The position numbers were made by a program, and so were the translations under genes. Below, piece after piece: positions 21,726-34,604 of a stretch of 64,000 bases of DNA (the stretch's first letter is position 1; every line of letters begins with the position of its first letter). The notes beneath the pieces are model-generated. The model saw nothing but the letters and a program-made list of their open reading frames with translations, was not told where the DNA came from and ran no database searches. The DNA comes from Anthoceros angustus (lineage: Eukaryota > Streptophyta > Anthocerotopsida > Anthocerotales > Anthocerotaceae). The stretch lies in contig MU008165.1 in the NCBI GenBank assembly GCA_010909165.1, positions 1,240,001 through 1,304,000 of the forward strand, read 5' to 3'.

Positions 21726-22597
21726 TCGACCAAGTCCTGCCCTTCCGCACCTCTAGAGCAGCTCCTCAAGTACTCTGAACTTACTGGTCAAGAATGTTGG
21801 GAAGTCTGCTTTCCATAACCAGTTCTTCCGAGGCCAGAGTGTGAGCCTTCTCCCTTCTCCCTTCAGCATGAGCGTTCCGGCCAGCTGCCTCCCTCCTTTC
21901 TGTTACCTCCAACAAACTCTTGTCCCACACATTTTGTTCTCCTAACCACCACAGCTCTCCAGTACATTACCCGCGCGCGAAACCTTTTCAGCAGCAACGT
22001 GACCAAACCGTCGGATCTTCCCGGTCGAAAAGGGAGCTTCTGCTTCGGGAGCTTATATTTCATCTCACATGAACAGTGTACAAACCGCATAGGTTGTACA
22101 CCATAACAAACAAGCGTGTACTCCGAATTGCGTACTGCACACCAACTGCCGCACCACAAAAAATACCACCAACATCGCATTTCATACTGTATTGAATGCA
22201 GGACTGAGATAAGAGGCCTCCTCCCTGGCAGGAAGTGCCCTTGCCAGCAACGGCAAGAGCGTGCTCCCACTTCACCTACCCAGCAACAACTTACACCAGC
22301 TTCCAGGAATTTCATACATCACCTTGCCTGAGGAGCAGCAGCAAAAGCAGGTCACAGTCCTGGGTCAAGGGGGCAATGCGCATTCGGCCTGGTATAGGGC
22401 CAGAGGGACTCCACATGTTTCATAATCACAAGACTCCATGCGCGTTGCTAGAGCAAGAAGAGCACGAAGCTTCACGATTTGCGGTTCTCATTATCTTTCC
22501 CGTCCGGACCTGAAGGAAATCGGCGCCTAGTCTGGAACGTCCTTCCCGATGTGGAGTGCGACACTCTTGGCACCGTGATGAACTTTTCCGCTGGGGC
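21726..22597. other. Spacer between unknown ORF and EamA gene
   Basis: No convincing coding exon. The part next to 21726 should include the promoter of the minus-strand unknown ORF, and the part next to 22597 the EamA 3' UTR. Confidence 0.35.
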
Positions 22598-24604
22598 TCA
22601 TTTGGTGCCCTGTTGCGGAGGCTGTCCAAAGATTTGCATCACCAAACTTCCACCTGCCACACACCCAAGTCACCATGTTTCAACTGCTATTTAGGTGGGG
22701 AATTGGACAGCCGTTGGTCAAATCCATTACCTAAGATGAAGAGGGATCCCAGCCAGCCGTTTGGGCCCCATCGTTCACCGAGCAAAATCCACGCCACAGC
22801 CGCCCCCCACAAAGGTTCCAAGGTGTATATAACAGCTGTCTCCGTCGCAGTAACATCCCGCAGGGCCACCACCTGGGACACCAAACTACATGTCAACTCG
22901 AGGAGCGCGATGTGACTTGGACGGCTGCTCAGGACTTCACCATCACAGAGTTACCTCGATCCATAGACAGAACGCCGTCGTCAGCAAGCCGGTATAGAGC
23001 ATGGGCAGCAGCGGTATGCTGGTCATACAGTCCCAACAGCCAGCCCAGCTCATGGACATCGTTATATCCACATTCTTGCCGGAGGTTAGGAAATCACAGC
23101 CCGACCAGATACAAGATACCACTGCAATCACAAGGAGCTGTGGAAAATGTGAGTAGCTAATCAGCACTGCCTCGAACGAAGGAGCTTGACCAGTAAGACC
23201 ACAGTTAGCTTCCTTTACCTGGAGAGCAATGAGGGCAGTGGCGGTGTCGCTTTTCATGGACTTTGAGTAGTGCTCTGTTCTGAAAATTTGGACACCACCT
23301 GCAACAGCACTGATAAATGTGTACAGATCGCCAACCTGCATGCAGAAGAGCAGCTGCTGTGTTATAGATCCAGAATCCACATGCCCGATTACCTCCTCAA
23401 TTGGCCGGAATTGGGGATGAACGTACGGTGGGGGCACTGTCACTTGACTCAAGCAAGGCGACTCCTAGAAGAGCAGCAGCTGCAGCCCCCCAGGTGAGCT
23501 TAGGAATGCGAGCCCCAAAACAACCTGCTAAAAGGGGCACAACTATCACCTGCATCAAGATTGCAGCGTTGAGCAATTATGCCAGAGTGCAGGCGAGGAC
23601 GATAGAATGATTCATCGTCTGTACAGTGCTGATCTGACAGTCTGTTACCGTGAAGGTGGAAATGAAGGACGCACGTCCAGCCTCTGTGGTGAGAACTCCA
23701 ACAGCCTGGGTGAGGTAACCTAAACTGGCCCATGCTCCCAACTCCAAGCCCGCTATTCGGACTTCATCATCCTTCCAGGCGGCGTGCAGAAATGGGGAAA
23801 AGGCTAAACTGGCAATGCCAAACCTTCCTGCAGCAAATAACGCAGGATCCATACTAATCTCCACCTCCTTAAGGACAGCTATGTTGGTGCCTGCCAAACC
23901 AAGTCGAGACAAGGAGGAGATAAATGTCAAGCCACAGTTGCACAACTGTTCTACTGGTGGGACATGGTCATGTGCGGAAGACTCTGTGACCGGTGCCAGT
24001 ACAGCATCTATCTGGAGCGAGAAGTAGGATGATGTCACTAACCGTATAACATAGTGAGAACGTTGAGGAGTATAATTCCTCTGGTGCGGGGCGTGGCGGT
24101 GTCCCTCAGCTTCATCCACCAATGCCGTATCGTTTGACCTGAGGCTGCCTCCTCCCTCATCTCCTCCACCTCCGGGGACACCGTTCCACCATTTTCGTCG
24201 TTTCCCCGGCCGGGCCCAGCTTTGCTGCCAAGGAGCAGCCCCTCCAGCCTTGCACGGCTTCCTCGAATGTGGACCACGCCTGATTCGGTTGCGTGCCCGG
24301 CCAGGAATATGCTGTTCGTAACAGTACGACTATCTCGAATAGGCATGCCTACTGCGATGTCCTGTTCTCCTGACTCAGTCCTACTCTTCTTGGATTCACA
24401 AACCAACGATCCAGGTGATTTGCGAACTGCATGGATATGCTGGAGACTCTGAACACATCCTCTGGCACATCTCTGCTCAGCAATAGTACCACCGCCTCCT
24501 CCACCGCTTCGAACCAAGACAACACGTGCACAAGTGTGAGGCCTTTGCCAGGCCCCACATGATTTAGCTCCAAGTGCGGATGTCCTCATCTTGGTGCAAT
24601 TCAT
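22598..24604 (-). CDS. EamA/DMT-family transporter, probably plastid or endomembrane
   Basis: Multi-exon minus-strand gene. Exon 1 (24604-24043) encodes a long hydrophilic, Arg/Ser-rich leader that may be a transit peptide and ends in the first hydrophobic helix (ILLNVLTMLYG). Exon 2 (23890-23649) continues TNIAVLKEVE, AAGRFGIASLAFSPFLHA and AGRASFISTF. Exon 3 begins at 23549 (VIVVPLLAGCFGARIP). Later exons give GDLYTFISAVAGGVQIFRTE, LPMLYTGLLTTAFCLWIEV and VTATETAVIYTLEPLWGA with LLGERWG. A small last exon restores GGSLVMQIFG and stops at 22598. Together they make two EamA repeats with about ten helices. Plant relatives are uncharacterised DMT carriers; the substrate is unknown. Confidence 0.82.
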
Positions 24605-26298
24605 CTCTACAGTAGAGCGAAGACGCTCCTAGCTTAGCCGCTTGTCGGTGCCGGGGTTTCATCAACTCTGTCTCGTCCAGTCTTGAGTCCAGAAGTTCAG
24701 CAAACTCACACACGCTGTTGCAAACAACGCAGAGCACAGGGAATCTGCTTGTACAGCTGCCTCCATTTATTGCAGACATTCAACGCCACAGGCAATCACA
24801 GCATTCAGCATGAGATTCGGAAGGAGCAGACGGACTGAGGATTCAGAACGCCAAGTGCCGATGAGTCACATGAACTCCTCTATACATCTTCGCAAGCTCC
24901 ACTCGTTCCTGAAGGAAATCCGTCAGCAGACCTGGAGTAGAGTGTCGAGCATGGACCACGAGCCGAGCAGGAATGTTGTTGAGAGATCGCAGAGGAGAGG
25001 AAAACGGGATTGATGAATTAGGAGAGGCTGGTCGAATCGTGCTGATCTGAATATAGATTTTGTTCGAGCTAAATTTAGATTTTAACAAATATCCCAGGAT
25101 CATCCAGTCACAGACACATGCTCAATTGCTTGCTTTCACACATAACTTGACACCATACCGATTCGGCAGCCGGTGACTGGGGAAACAGGCTGCCCGGATA
25201 AGTTGCTTGCATCAAAGATCAATTGAAAACTGCAGACACGATGTTGAGTGAGCCCAACCTGACCAAAGCAAATACGTGTGGTTCAAGCAGTCGAGACAAC
25301 CGGTATTCCCCAGTTCGGCTTGCTCGAATCATACAGATGATCAAACCGCATCCACTTCAATCGTAACTGGCCGAAGAGATTCATAAGTTTGTTAGTAACC
25401 AGCCCTTAAATCTGGTGCTAGCTCGATCCATAACCAACATCATCCATTTCGTCAGCCCACTTTAATCAACTACTTTCATCTGATTTGCAGGTGGATAAAC
25501 ATAAACAATGGACGATTTTGCTTTCTCCGCCAAGGACTTGTCCCTTCAACTCTTCCCAACAAACATGCGAGAGCTCGAATCTCAGGTCAAAGACATCAAC
25601 CTAGTACAAACCACTACCAAATCAAGCTCAGGGTAGTATCAGGACCCAACGGCAGAATCCTCATAAAGAGCAAGTTTCGGCCAGTTACTTTCATCATCCA
25701 CCTGCTACTTATCAAACTATTATGTCTCTAACTTGGGAACAGTTCAACTCATTGACACACATGACAGTCAACGAAAATTTGAGGCCTCTTCTACACCACA
25801 GCCATTATCATCCTCGTCGTCAAAGTTAAGTCGGTGATAGCCTGGATCTCCTTCCAGGAGAAAAGTTAGCAACGCTTGATGACAGACACATATTCGTCAG
25901 AACAGTGGAGCCGCAGACCTTCAATACAACTGTTATCCCACAAACAACTGGCCAGATCTGCATGAAGCTCAGTCACACAAACAACTGGCCAGATCTGCAT
26001 GAAGCTCAGTCACAGACTTCGTCTCCTGAGCAGATCAACTCTCATCCAGGTGCCAAGCTCATATGTTCACAGCAGAAGGCGCTTCAACTTTATCATGATC
26101 TGCTCATATGAACTCATGTATTCCAACAGCTGTGTACAAATGAAGAAATGTGGATTACTCCAGAAATTGAGATCCTACTTGACCCTGAAGTAACTCGACA
26201 CAAGTGACGAGAGCACATAGACTTGTGTACACTACATTCGCATCCTCCTGGACGCGATGCAACTCTCTTGTGAATTCTAAATGCCACTCCAGCTTGAG
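24605..26298. other. Intergenic region, no gene seen
   Basis: About 1.7 kb between the EamA 5' end and the NOT2 3' end. Only short frames occur. A two-copy 37-bp tandem repeat is present at 25940-26014. The EamA promoter should lie just above 24604. Confidence 0.4.
25940..26014. repeat. 37-bp tandem repeat, two copies
   Basis: Two almost identical adjacent copies containing CAACTGGCCAGATCTGCATG followed by AAGCTCAGTCAC. Confidence 0.85.
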
Positions 26299-29200
26299 CT
26301 ACCGTTGAGTGGAAGGTTGCTGGGTCATGACTTGCGGCCGTGCCTCAATGCAATCATAATAGATCACAAAGTTCTCCTGCAGCACACAGATACGAATCAT
26401 TCAACGACTACAACATCATGAAGGTCGGAACGATACCACATACACACCCATCGTCCAATAGGCTATCACGCGATCTGCCAACTGAGCCTAACAACAACCA
26501 ACAATGGCACACCTTGTTTAAGGTTTCCCATTTGCTTGGATCAAAATAGCAGTAATGGCCCCGTTCATATGTGTGTGTTTTGGCCAGAACTTCTGTGTTT
26601 GGCATTCGAGTAAACCACTTTTTGAGCTCCTTGTGATAGAACCACCCTCTATTGCACCTAAATGCAAGAAGTTGAATACAGGTAAATCAGTACACGGAAA
26701 GACATGCCTCCCAGCTCTTCCGTTCTATCCAGTATGAAAACAGCAGCACTGAACTTACAAGATGTATCAAAATCCTAGTCAAAGATTCCTGAACAGAAGA
26801 ACTAGATAGACAAGGCACTTACAACTCATCAGCAGCGTACAACTGGGCTTCATCATTTGGCATGCTGCAAAGAATAATCACAACCTGATATCAGCAACGT
26901 AGCCCTTAACAGAGCATCAACATTACTCGAATTGACACACACCAGGTGAATGTCAGACTTTGCACTGGCATACCTGTAAAAGGCATAAAATAAGGTCTCC
27001 TGCTGAGCCTTCCTGAAAACCCCTGGCTGAAATGTCAAAGCACAGAATAAGTTAATGACCAGGGGAAGCAATGCAGACGCTCAACAGATATAAAAATAGC
27101 GATGAGGGCCAAAAGATCTCTTAAAACCATGAACAGCCTAAAAAGCTCCATGGCACAAGCAACATAAAGCATCCTTTGTTTGGTGAAGTAACTGCAGTGG
27201 CAAATTCAAGAAAATAGGAAGGAACAAACAACCTGAGTGCAAGACATTTTGTAAAATCTGAGCAGGCAGCACGGGATCTCACCTGCAACCTAGGAGGAGC
27301 TTGCTGAATGTAGCATTGTGGCAAACTATATTCAGGGTCGCCCCTGATAGGACCATCGGCCCACGGAGATGCAAACGTTTTGTACAAATTATCTCTTGAA
27401 TTCAGATTAAGCCCCAATGTTGTCAAATCTGTCCCCAATGCCAGCGTCGTAAGGTCATCATGGCCCATCTTGATCACCCCTAGCAGCCCTCTCAAGCCAA
27501 ATCTGTCATCAGCTGCTGGACCTGAGAACCGATTTAATACAATTTCCCTTGCAGACTGCCCGGCACTTGAAATCGGCTGCTGGTGAGCCCTAGCTTGCTG
27601 CTGCTGCTGTTGTTGATGGTGCCGATATTGCTGTGAAACAAGCTGATCATATGGCACTCCCAATCCAGAAGAAGATCCAGTGCGTAACCCAGGCATTGAC
27701 ACCTGTTGTCCACTACCACCTGGAGGTCCCCCAATCTGAGCAACATGCAAGGAAGTTCCAGTATCTTAGCCCACAACTGCTCTGAAGTTGGTTAAGCAAG
27801 GACCCTGCAGAAGGACCAGCCTTAAAAGCTTCATCATACCTGGGATTGATAGGACGTTGAAAGACCGTGCGATGCCTGGAAAGCATCAGACATCACCCCA
27901 TGCAGCTGGTTGAGATCCGAAAGATTTGCTGAAACTCCAGACCCAGGAGCCCCACCAACTGATGAGCCTACTGTTTGGTGTTGATGCTGGGGTTGCCGCT
28001 GGGGCATATAAGATTGTCCCAAACCAAAACCTCCTGACCTTGTGAGTTGTTGCTGTTCCAAAAACCACAAAAAAGCCCAGGGCTTCAGGTACCCACTCTA
28101 CAAAAGAAGCAACGCAACAGGGAAAAAAGAAAAGAAAGAACCAAAAAAAAGAAGCCTGAATCCAAGCAGAGGCCTTACGCCATAATGCTGCTGCATCGCT
28201 ACCAAAGCATCGTGTTGCTGCTGTTCTTTCAAATCCACTGCCAAGTCATTGCCTCCACCTGCTACATGTAGGCAGGTAGACAAAAGCTGCATAAACTCAG
28301 GATCCAGTGTGCACTCGGGTGGCAAGTGCATACAACTCAGCTGCAAACATGATGGGACTTTTATCATAGACCAGACCATGATCCCTAAGGATACATCTCA
28401 ACCCCACAGAGACAGCTTGGCTGCACACCTTACATCCTAACTGTTTTTCTTCCGCCCTGACCAAAAGCTATGACAAAAGAGTAGGTACACCTCAGATGTT
28501 GCCTAATCTGTTTGGAACCAAGGTCAGGACTACCTTTAAAGCCTGGCAAAGCGGGGAAGTCTTCATTCTGTATGCTAAACTCTTGGTTCTGCTGGACGAG
28601 TGCATTTACAGCTTGCTTCCTGATGACGGCTGCAAAATTTTGAGAAGGCACGATCAGCTCCTGAGTTTAAAAGGTGGCATCTGAGTAAAGCCTCGAGAGG
28701 ACAGGTAGAAATGTCGTTTTTTGTGTTGAGAGACTCTAGGGGGCAGGGCATATAAACAACACTAGACCCAGATTTGCAGTTCTGGCTAATAATCCCATCT
28801 TCAAACCGCAGACGCCATGGACATTCTCAGATTTTTCTTGATGTACTAGAATATTCATTCAGGTCATCCGCCCAAGTAGACACAGAGCAGAGCAAGACTT
28901 GATGTAATGCATTTATGAGTTCCTGAGAAAGCTCTCAGGAGCCTCAAAACACAAAAATCCCATTTTGTAGGCATGGACTATGCTTGCAAAGTTTTCAAAC
29001 ACCTCAGTTGTGAGCAACATCAACCCCAGGTGCCCAGTTATGCCAGTTCCCCCCGACCGACACATCCAAGTGGCAAGAGCAGCCTCGACAGAAACAGGAA
29101 ATTCATTCCGCCAGCAAACCTGCAGCAGCACCTTGGAGACCACCAGCCGATGTCGGCCTGGAACTAAGTTGAGGAAACTCGTTGATATCAAACTGATGAC

Positions 29201-30215
29201 CATCTGCTCTGCTCCCATCTCTAGGCATTCCCATGCTACTGAGCTGTCCGTTAGCTGTGGGTGCTTGTACTTGCATACCTGCACCTGGAAAATAACAAAG
29301 GGTAGCAGCAGCATGAATTCCCATCCCCCCGGATTCGTAACCACCCCAGCCAATCCCTGGAGCAGTGACTGGCGCAAGAGGCAGCGCCCCAAGCTAAGAG
29401 TTCGTTGCGCCTACAGCTAACGGTGGAGATTTTTTCACACATAGGCGTGGAAAGGGATCCGGTAAGGTACAGGAGGGGATGAAAATTCGATTCAGGTACC
29501 AACCTCTGCTCTGAATCATGGCCAGTATATCTCCCGACGGATTGTAGGTTGTAGAGGACAAACCCTGCTGCTGCAGCAGCGAGTTGCCCGGCCGGCCAGG
29601 CCCGAGTTGCCCCCCTTGGCCCATTTGCACAACACGAGAATTGCCATTGAGCGTGGGGCCATTGATGGCAGTGCCGGGCCCGGGCCCGGCCCCGGCGGCT
29701 CCCTGAGCCCCGGCCCCGGCCCCGGCCCCGCTCCTGCCCAAGCTGCTGCCTCCAGCGGCCCCTCCCAGACTGTAACTTCCTACGTTGGCAGCGGCGCCCC
29801 CCGCACTTCTTGGACCTGCCACGGGCTGCAACTGCGAGGGCGAAATGCCCATGGTGCGGCCGTCCAGCAGGTAATTTAAGGACTGGTTGAGCGATTGCGA
29901 GTTCATCTGATTCAGGCTCTGCGTGAGCGTCTGGTTGAGCGCCTGGTTCATGGCCCCGAGGCGCTGCGAGCCCGAGGCCCCCGCCGGCGCTGCTGCCGCC
30001 CCCGGGGGCACCGCCAGCCCTAGCCCGCCATTCACGCTGCTGCTGCTGCCGAAGGCGTGGTGGCCGCTCACCAGATTGTAGCCCGCTCTGTTGCCCATGG
30101 CATTGTGGCCCTGCATGGCGGGCGTCACTCCCTGCCCTCTCCCCGCTCCGCCCCGTCCCCGCGCCTCATCCCGGCCCCCAATCCGCTGCCCGTCACGCAG
30201 ATCCGCCGTGCTCAT
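26299..30215 (-). CDS. CCR4-NOT complex subunit NOT2 (VIP2-like)
   Basis: Multi-exon minus-strand gene, first coding exon 30215 to about 29517, last exon ending at TAG 26299-26301. The N-terminal half is low complexity: Gly/Ala/Pro-rich with repeated LNQ/SLNQ units, then segments FDINEFPQLSSRP and EDFPALPG (28550 region), both typical of plant NOT2. A Gln/His-rich exon (27640-27560) leads to the conserved FGLRGLLGVIK, LTTLALGTDLTTLGLNLNS, LYKTFASPWADGP, ETLFYAFY, PNDEAQLYAADEL and YERGHYCYFDPSKWETL. The final exon reads ENFVIYYDCIEARP. Plant NOT2/VIP2 scaffolds the deadenylase complex and also contributes to miRNA biogenesis and flowering. All landmarks of the C-terminal NOT box are visible. 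Confidence 0.87.
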
Positions 30216-30394
30216 TTCCCGCGCCGCTGCTGCTGCCGGCCCGCTGCTCCATGCACGCCGCCGCCGCCCTCCCCCTCCCCCTCTCCGCCTGAATGTTGCC
30301 GAGCCCGGGACGGAGCCAGCGCTGCCGGGCGAGGCTAGGCTAGGCTAGGCTGGGCCAGGCGAGCTTCCGAAGCCGAGACAGCCACACCACACAG

Positions 30395-30545
30395 TCGCCT
30401 TCTGCTTCTGCTTCTGCTTCTGCTTCCGCTTCCGCTTCTGCTTTTGCTCCTGCTCCTGCTTCCCCTGCTGCTGGCCGCTGCTGCTGCTGGCGATGCCGTT
30501 GTTGCTGTTGCTGTTGCCGCCGCCGCCGCCGCCGCTGCTGCTTCC
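30395..30545. repeat. Low-complexity GCTTCT, CTG and GCC runs
   Basis: Consecutive simple repeats: GCTTCT-type hexamers (about 30400-30455), CTG triplets (about 30470-30500) and GCC triplets (about 30520-30535). They lie 180-330 bp upstream of the NOT2 ATG and probably fall in its 5' UTR or promoter. Confidence 0.8.
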
Positions 30546-31854
30546 GCGCTGCCGCTGGCCGTGAGCGTGCCTGGCTGCCGGAGGCCTGGCGCGTGACACA
30601 GTAAAGGGAAGGAAGATGCGCCACAACTTACCAGGAGCGCTCTGTGCTCTGCTATTGCTGTGCTGCCTGCTTTTTTGCCCAGGCCTCGCGACTTGCCTAC
30701 CCGGTAGGAATCAGAGCGCTCACACAATGTGCTGCCCAAGGAGAGAGAGAGAGAGCGTAGACCGCAGGTTGGCTTGGCTTGGCTTGGGTTGGCTTGGGTG
30801 AGTTGAGTTGAGTTAAGTCGGGTTGGGCTTCCTTTCGTTTCGTTTCACACGCCACCCCGTTCACCGGTTAAACTGCACCTACCTATTATGGATTGTCTGT
30901 ATCGCCATTTTTTTTCGCCATCAACGGTTGCACACTAGCACCAATCCACACACCTACCTACTTACTTTATCTCGGGATATATAAATTTACTTATAACACA
31001 AATTAAAATTTAATTAATTAATATCAAATATAATAATACATGAATACCTAGCATGGTAAATCGCATACACATGTATCTTAGCAAAAGAAATAATATTACT
31101 AATGGCAAACAATAAAGCTAGGGAAGGTATTTTAGCATAAGAAATAATATCACTAATGCCATACAATAAAGCTAGGGAAGGTCCGAAACGTAACTAAGCT
31201 TGATGATTGGATTAGAAGAAAAAAGAGAACGAGTTATATCCACTCTAGAATTTGGGGATGCCATGTGGCATTGAATCTCTTGCAACGGTAAGCAAATTCA
31301 ATGAAGAATTTTTTTTGTACTTGCATCATAATCCTTTAAGGAATTATCTCACAATTTATTCAATTCTACCCTTTCCTTATGCATGTGGTTGTTATATTCA
31401 GTGGCTTGGAACCAAGGCATACAAAAACACAATAATAATCCTATTTGATCATACATGGATTATGATATCCAAGAGTGGGCAAACATTAACTCGACTATTT
31501 AAAACAGACAGAAACGTACTTTATTGAAGACCATGATGTGAGGATACAGCTGCATGTCATTCCGGGTCTAAAATGCATTTTCAAAGACTTTAGAAGGCAA
31601 AGCTACCTATTAGAAACAAGACCATCTTCCATATAAGAGTCCTATATATGTACCTGGTTGTTTTTTTTATAAATTGAAAAAAAAGGAAAAAAAACATGCC
31701 ATATGTTCTTGAAGTTGTGTAGCATTGCAAAGCATTTTCATTACTTAAAAAGTGATGAGGAGAGCCTATGAAGCAAAGGAAGAAGAAGGAGACCCCGAGG
31801 ATCGAGATGAAAACAAGCAACATCGTGTGCGGGAAGAGTAAATGGCCCACACAC

Positions 31855-31955
31855 AACGGAGGAAGAGAAGGATGGATGCATCACTTGCCTTTGGAGGAAG
31901 AGAAGGATGGATGCATCTCCCGCCTTTGGAGGAAGAGAAGGATGGATGCATCTCC
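31855..31955. repeat. About 36-bp tandem repeat, three copies
   Basis: Three copies containing GGAAGAGAAGGATGGATGCA followed by TC and a variable CCTTTGGA link. No reliable gene covers it. Confidence 0.8.
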
Positions 31956-32898
31956 TGCTGTCGCTGCTTTATATGCATAACCGGCCATTGCACATTGTAA
32001 GACCTGCCAACGGAGCCATTAGTGAAAGCTCGTAGGCGCAAACAAGGTGGAGGTCTGGCGAGGCAGAAAAGGCGGCATCCTTGTCCGACAGGGCCTCCCA
32101 ACCATGACATATATTATGCAGCCGTTTCTCCATGGGCACACATACTGGTATATCTAGCACGTGTCTTTCCAACACAAACGACTTATCGGTGGGTGTGTGC
32201 CGCCATATCGTGGATATTCCTTGGGACCTATATAGTGCTTCGTCCTGGCAAGTTGGGAAGTTGGGACCCTCTCCTCCTGCTTGCTTGTTTGTGTATAGTG
32301 ATGGTCCATTTCTCGCCGGTTGCTCTCAACACATCCCTTCAAGGCAACCTTCATGGCACTTGCTATTATTACTGTGACTCGTGTTTGAGTGCGAAGCACC
32401 CTGCAGAGCTGCACCCCACGCCTGCCTGCATCCCTGCATTGGGGTACGAGTTAGAATCCATGTTCGGCTGCACTGAACCGTGGCAAAAGAGCCTCGCGGG
32501 AGATGGTGAATGAAGTCCTCAGTGACTCTTGGGGTGGAACAAATGGCAACGCTGCACTCTCTGAACTCTGTCGCAAGCCCTTCTAGGATCTGGAAGTTGA
32601 ACACGATGAAAGGGAGACTGCCTGCTGCTCAAGTTGAGAAGTTGCACTAGAGGGCTTGCTTCATGGCTAGGGTTCGTCCCGGGTAGCACATGCGTTGGAG
32701 TCCGGCTCCGGCTCCTAAGCTATGTGCCGGGGTAGGCATGCCAATCCTGCAGAGGTGCCAGACAGTGGCTCAGAACAGGAGCTTGCTGGGAGACCTTCAG
32801 CAGCGCCACAGGCTCCCTGCTGAAGTTCTGGGCGACGATGATGTACAGCTATAACAGATCAACATCCACAGTGTCCTGAATTACTTGCTGTACAGTTT

Positions 32899-34604
32899 CC
32901 GAGTCCTGAGCTGGTGCACCGGCACAAGACTGGAAGCTTACAGTCATCGACTGAACAGGTAGTACCAAGTACCAAACCCTGCCTTTGCTGTGCAGGGCTG
33001 CAGAGGTTGAAACGCACTGCCTTGGCGGACCGGGACGCTTTCCTCGAATCCCCGTTTGCAGGAATTGATTTTGAGTCGGGTTTAGGTCACACCCTATTCG
33101 ATGCTGAAGGATGCTTCTGGATCCATGGGTATGGCATGGGACACTCATTTACTTGTTGTCCTCTCTTCTACCTGCAGAGCAAGCTTCAAATGTGACTGGC
33201 AGTACATACATATCTCAGGGCTAGTAAATGTGACTATGGTGAAGTACCATCGCAGCCGTGGTTGAACACATGGCTCCATCAATGTCAAGACATACAGCAT
33301 CTCCGGCAGGGACAGCTTGTATGCCTCCATGGGGGGTTCAGTTCAGAACGAAAGATCTCCGGGGCCCGGGAAGGCCTCCCGACTTCGTGTCAGACATGTA
33401 TTTATTATTGGTATAATACAAATTAAAATGAAGGTAATGGGATAACGTACATAACTCTACATGGTGAGTGCAGCGTTGCCATTTGTTCACCATGCGGAAT
33501 CAACCCTTGAGATCCATGTGCATTCGTCTTTCTGATGCGAGCAGTTGATGCAACAAACGATGTCTAATATGATGCGGTATGGCAGACGTTTGGAAGAACT
33601 TGGGTGCTCCAGTCCAGTATCTGAATCCTGTGGGGCGGTAGGGTTTTGGGCTGCCCAGCTGACGTACGCACTTTAGACATTCCAGGATGTGCGGATTTGA
33701 CAGCACTGATGAGCAGTGTCCTAATGCTGGATACATATGTACGTACACAAAGCAACCAAAGCCCTCCTCGCTGCACAGGTATGTATGTACAACTAGGTTT
33801 GCGGGCCCATCCTGACTTCCACAGCAACTGAACGCCTGGACATTTCCGAGAGTGTGAGTACACCCCATCTTCCCTAAGCTTGATGTTGAGAATGCTCTGG
33901 TGGACCTTGAGGTTTGGGCGTATGACAATCTTATGCTCTAACGTACGCACCATGAAAAGTAGCACATGTCCGTCTTCACTGTGCTGGTGTGTGTGGAGAA
34001 AGTATTGAATATGTCGGACTCGGGTCTTCTTCATGTGCATCTGTCCGGCCCAGTGCTCGTGGCTCTGTTCTATTGCGGCTACTGCCAGAAGTTTGCTTTT
34101 CAACACTACTGCTATGCAGCATAGCTCTCCAACTCACGGTGTCCTCTAGGGCCCTGCTTCCACACAGCTCTAGCCCACTGTTCCTGGCCCTTGAAACATA
34201 CCTCCAGCCTCTCACCCAATTTCACCTTCAGTGTCGTAGGTTTGCGTCACCCAGGACAGGAATCAGGCCCTACTCTCACAACATCTCCTGCAGGTCAGCC
34301 CAAGTCTCCTTCCTACAGGGAAGAAGATTCACCATGTCACTCTACCCACAGAAGCCGCATACAGGCCGTATGTATGCACAGGCATGACGACGGAACCTGT
34401 ACGATCCCTGCAGGCTGCAAATACTGAAAGTCCAAAATGCAGCCTGTACAGCCTGCCAATCCAAGTGTTCGGACCCTCCACCACGTCGGACTCCAAATCA
34501 TGGGAAGCATGCCAAAACCACCTGCCGGCGTGTGCCGCAGGCGGGAAGGAGGTGCAGGAAATACGCCCGCAGCAAGAACCATATATAACGCGACACCCAG
34601 GCTC
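32899..34604. repeat. 1.7-kb duplicated unit, copy 1 (promoter-containing)
   Basis: Nearly identical to 34605-36313, with offset 1706 rising to 1709 through small indels. The unit has several splice-flanked open segments on both strands (plus at about 33000-33119, minus at about 33330-33170 and 34060-33880), but I cannot assign them to a known protein. Its right end is the FRO promoter: a TATATAA box at 34582-34588. The junction with copy 2 is the 9-bp CCGAGTCCT, also present at both outer ends (32899 and 36314). Confidence 0.85.

Larger units (their letters stand above)
30216..32898. other. NOT2 upstream region and spacer
   Basis: 30216-30900 is the likely 5' UTR and promoter of NOT2, rich in triplet and hexamer repeats. 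30960-31760 is AT-rich without a gene. 32000-32890 has open frames but no ATG-led ORF I can support. Confidence 0.4.

Noticed and set aside
30335-30739. Poly-Gln/Ser/Ala minus-strand ORFs upstream of NOT2
   Set aside because: Generated by CTG and GCTTCT simple repeats in several frames; better explained as NOT2 5' UTR or promoter.
32022-32513. 163-codon plus-strand open frame
   Set aside because: Begins at a GTG, has no early ATG, no recognisable domain, and stops just before the duplicated unit.
33500-34106. Minus-strand ORFs in the 1.7-kb unit (for example the one containing VIRPNLKVHQSILNIKL)
   Set aside because: They look exon-like and recur in the second copy, but that is due to duplication. 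I could not join them into a gene or match a family, so they are only mentioned under the repeat unit.
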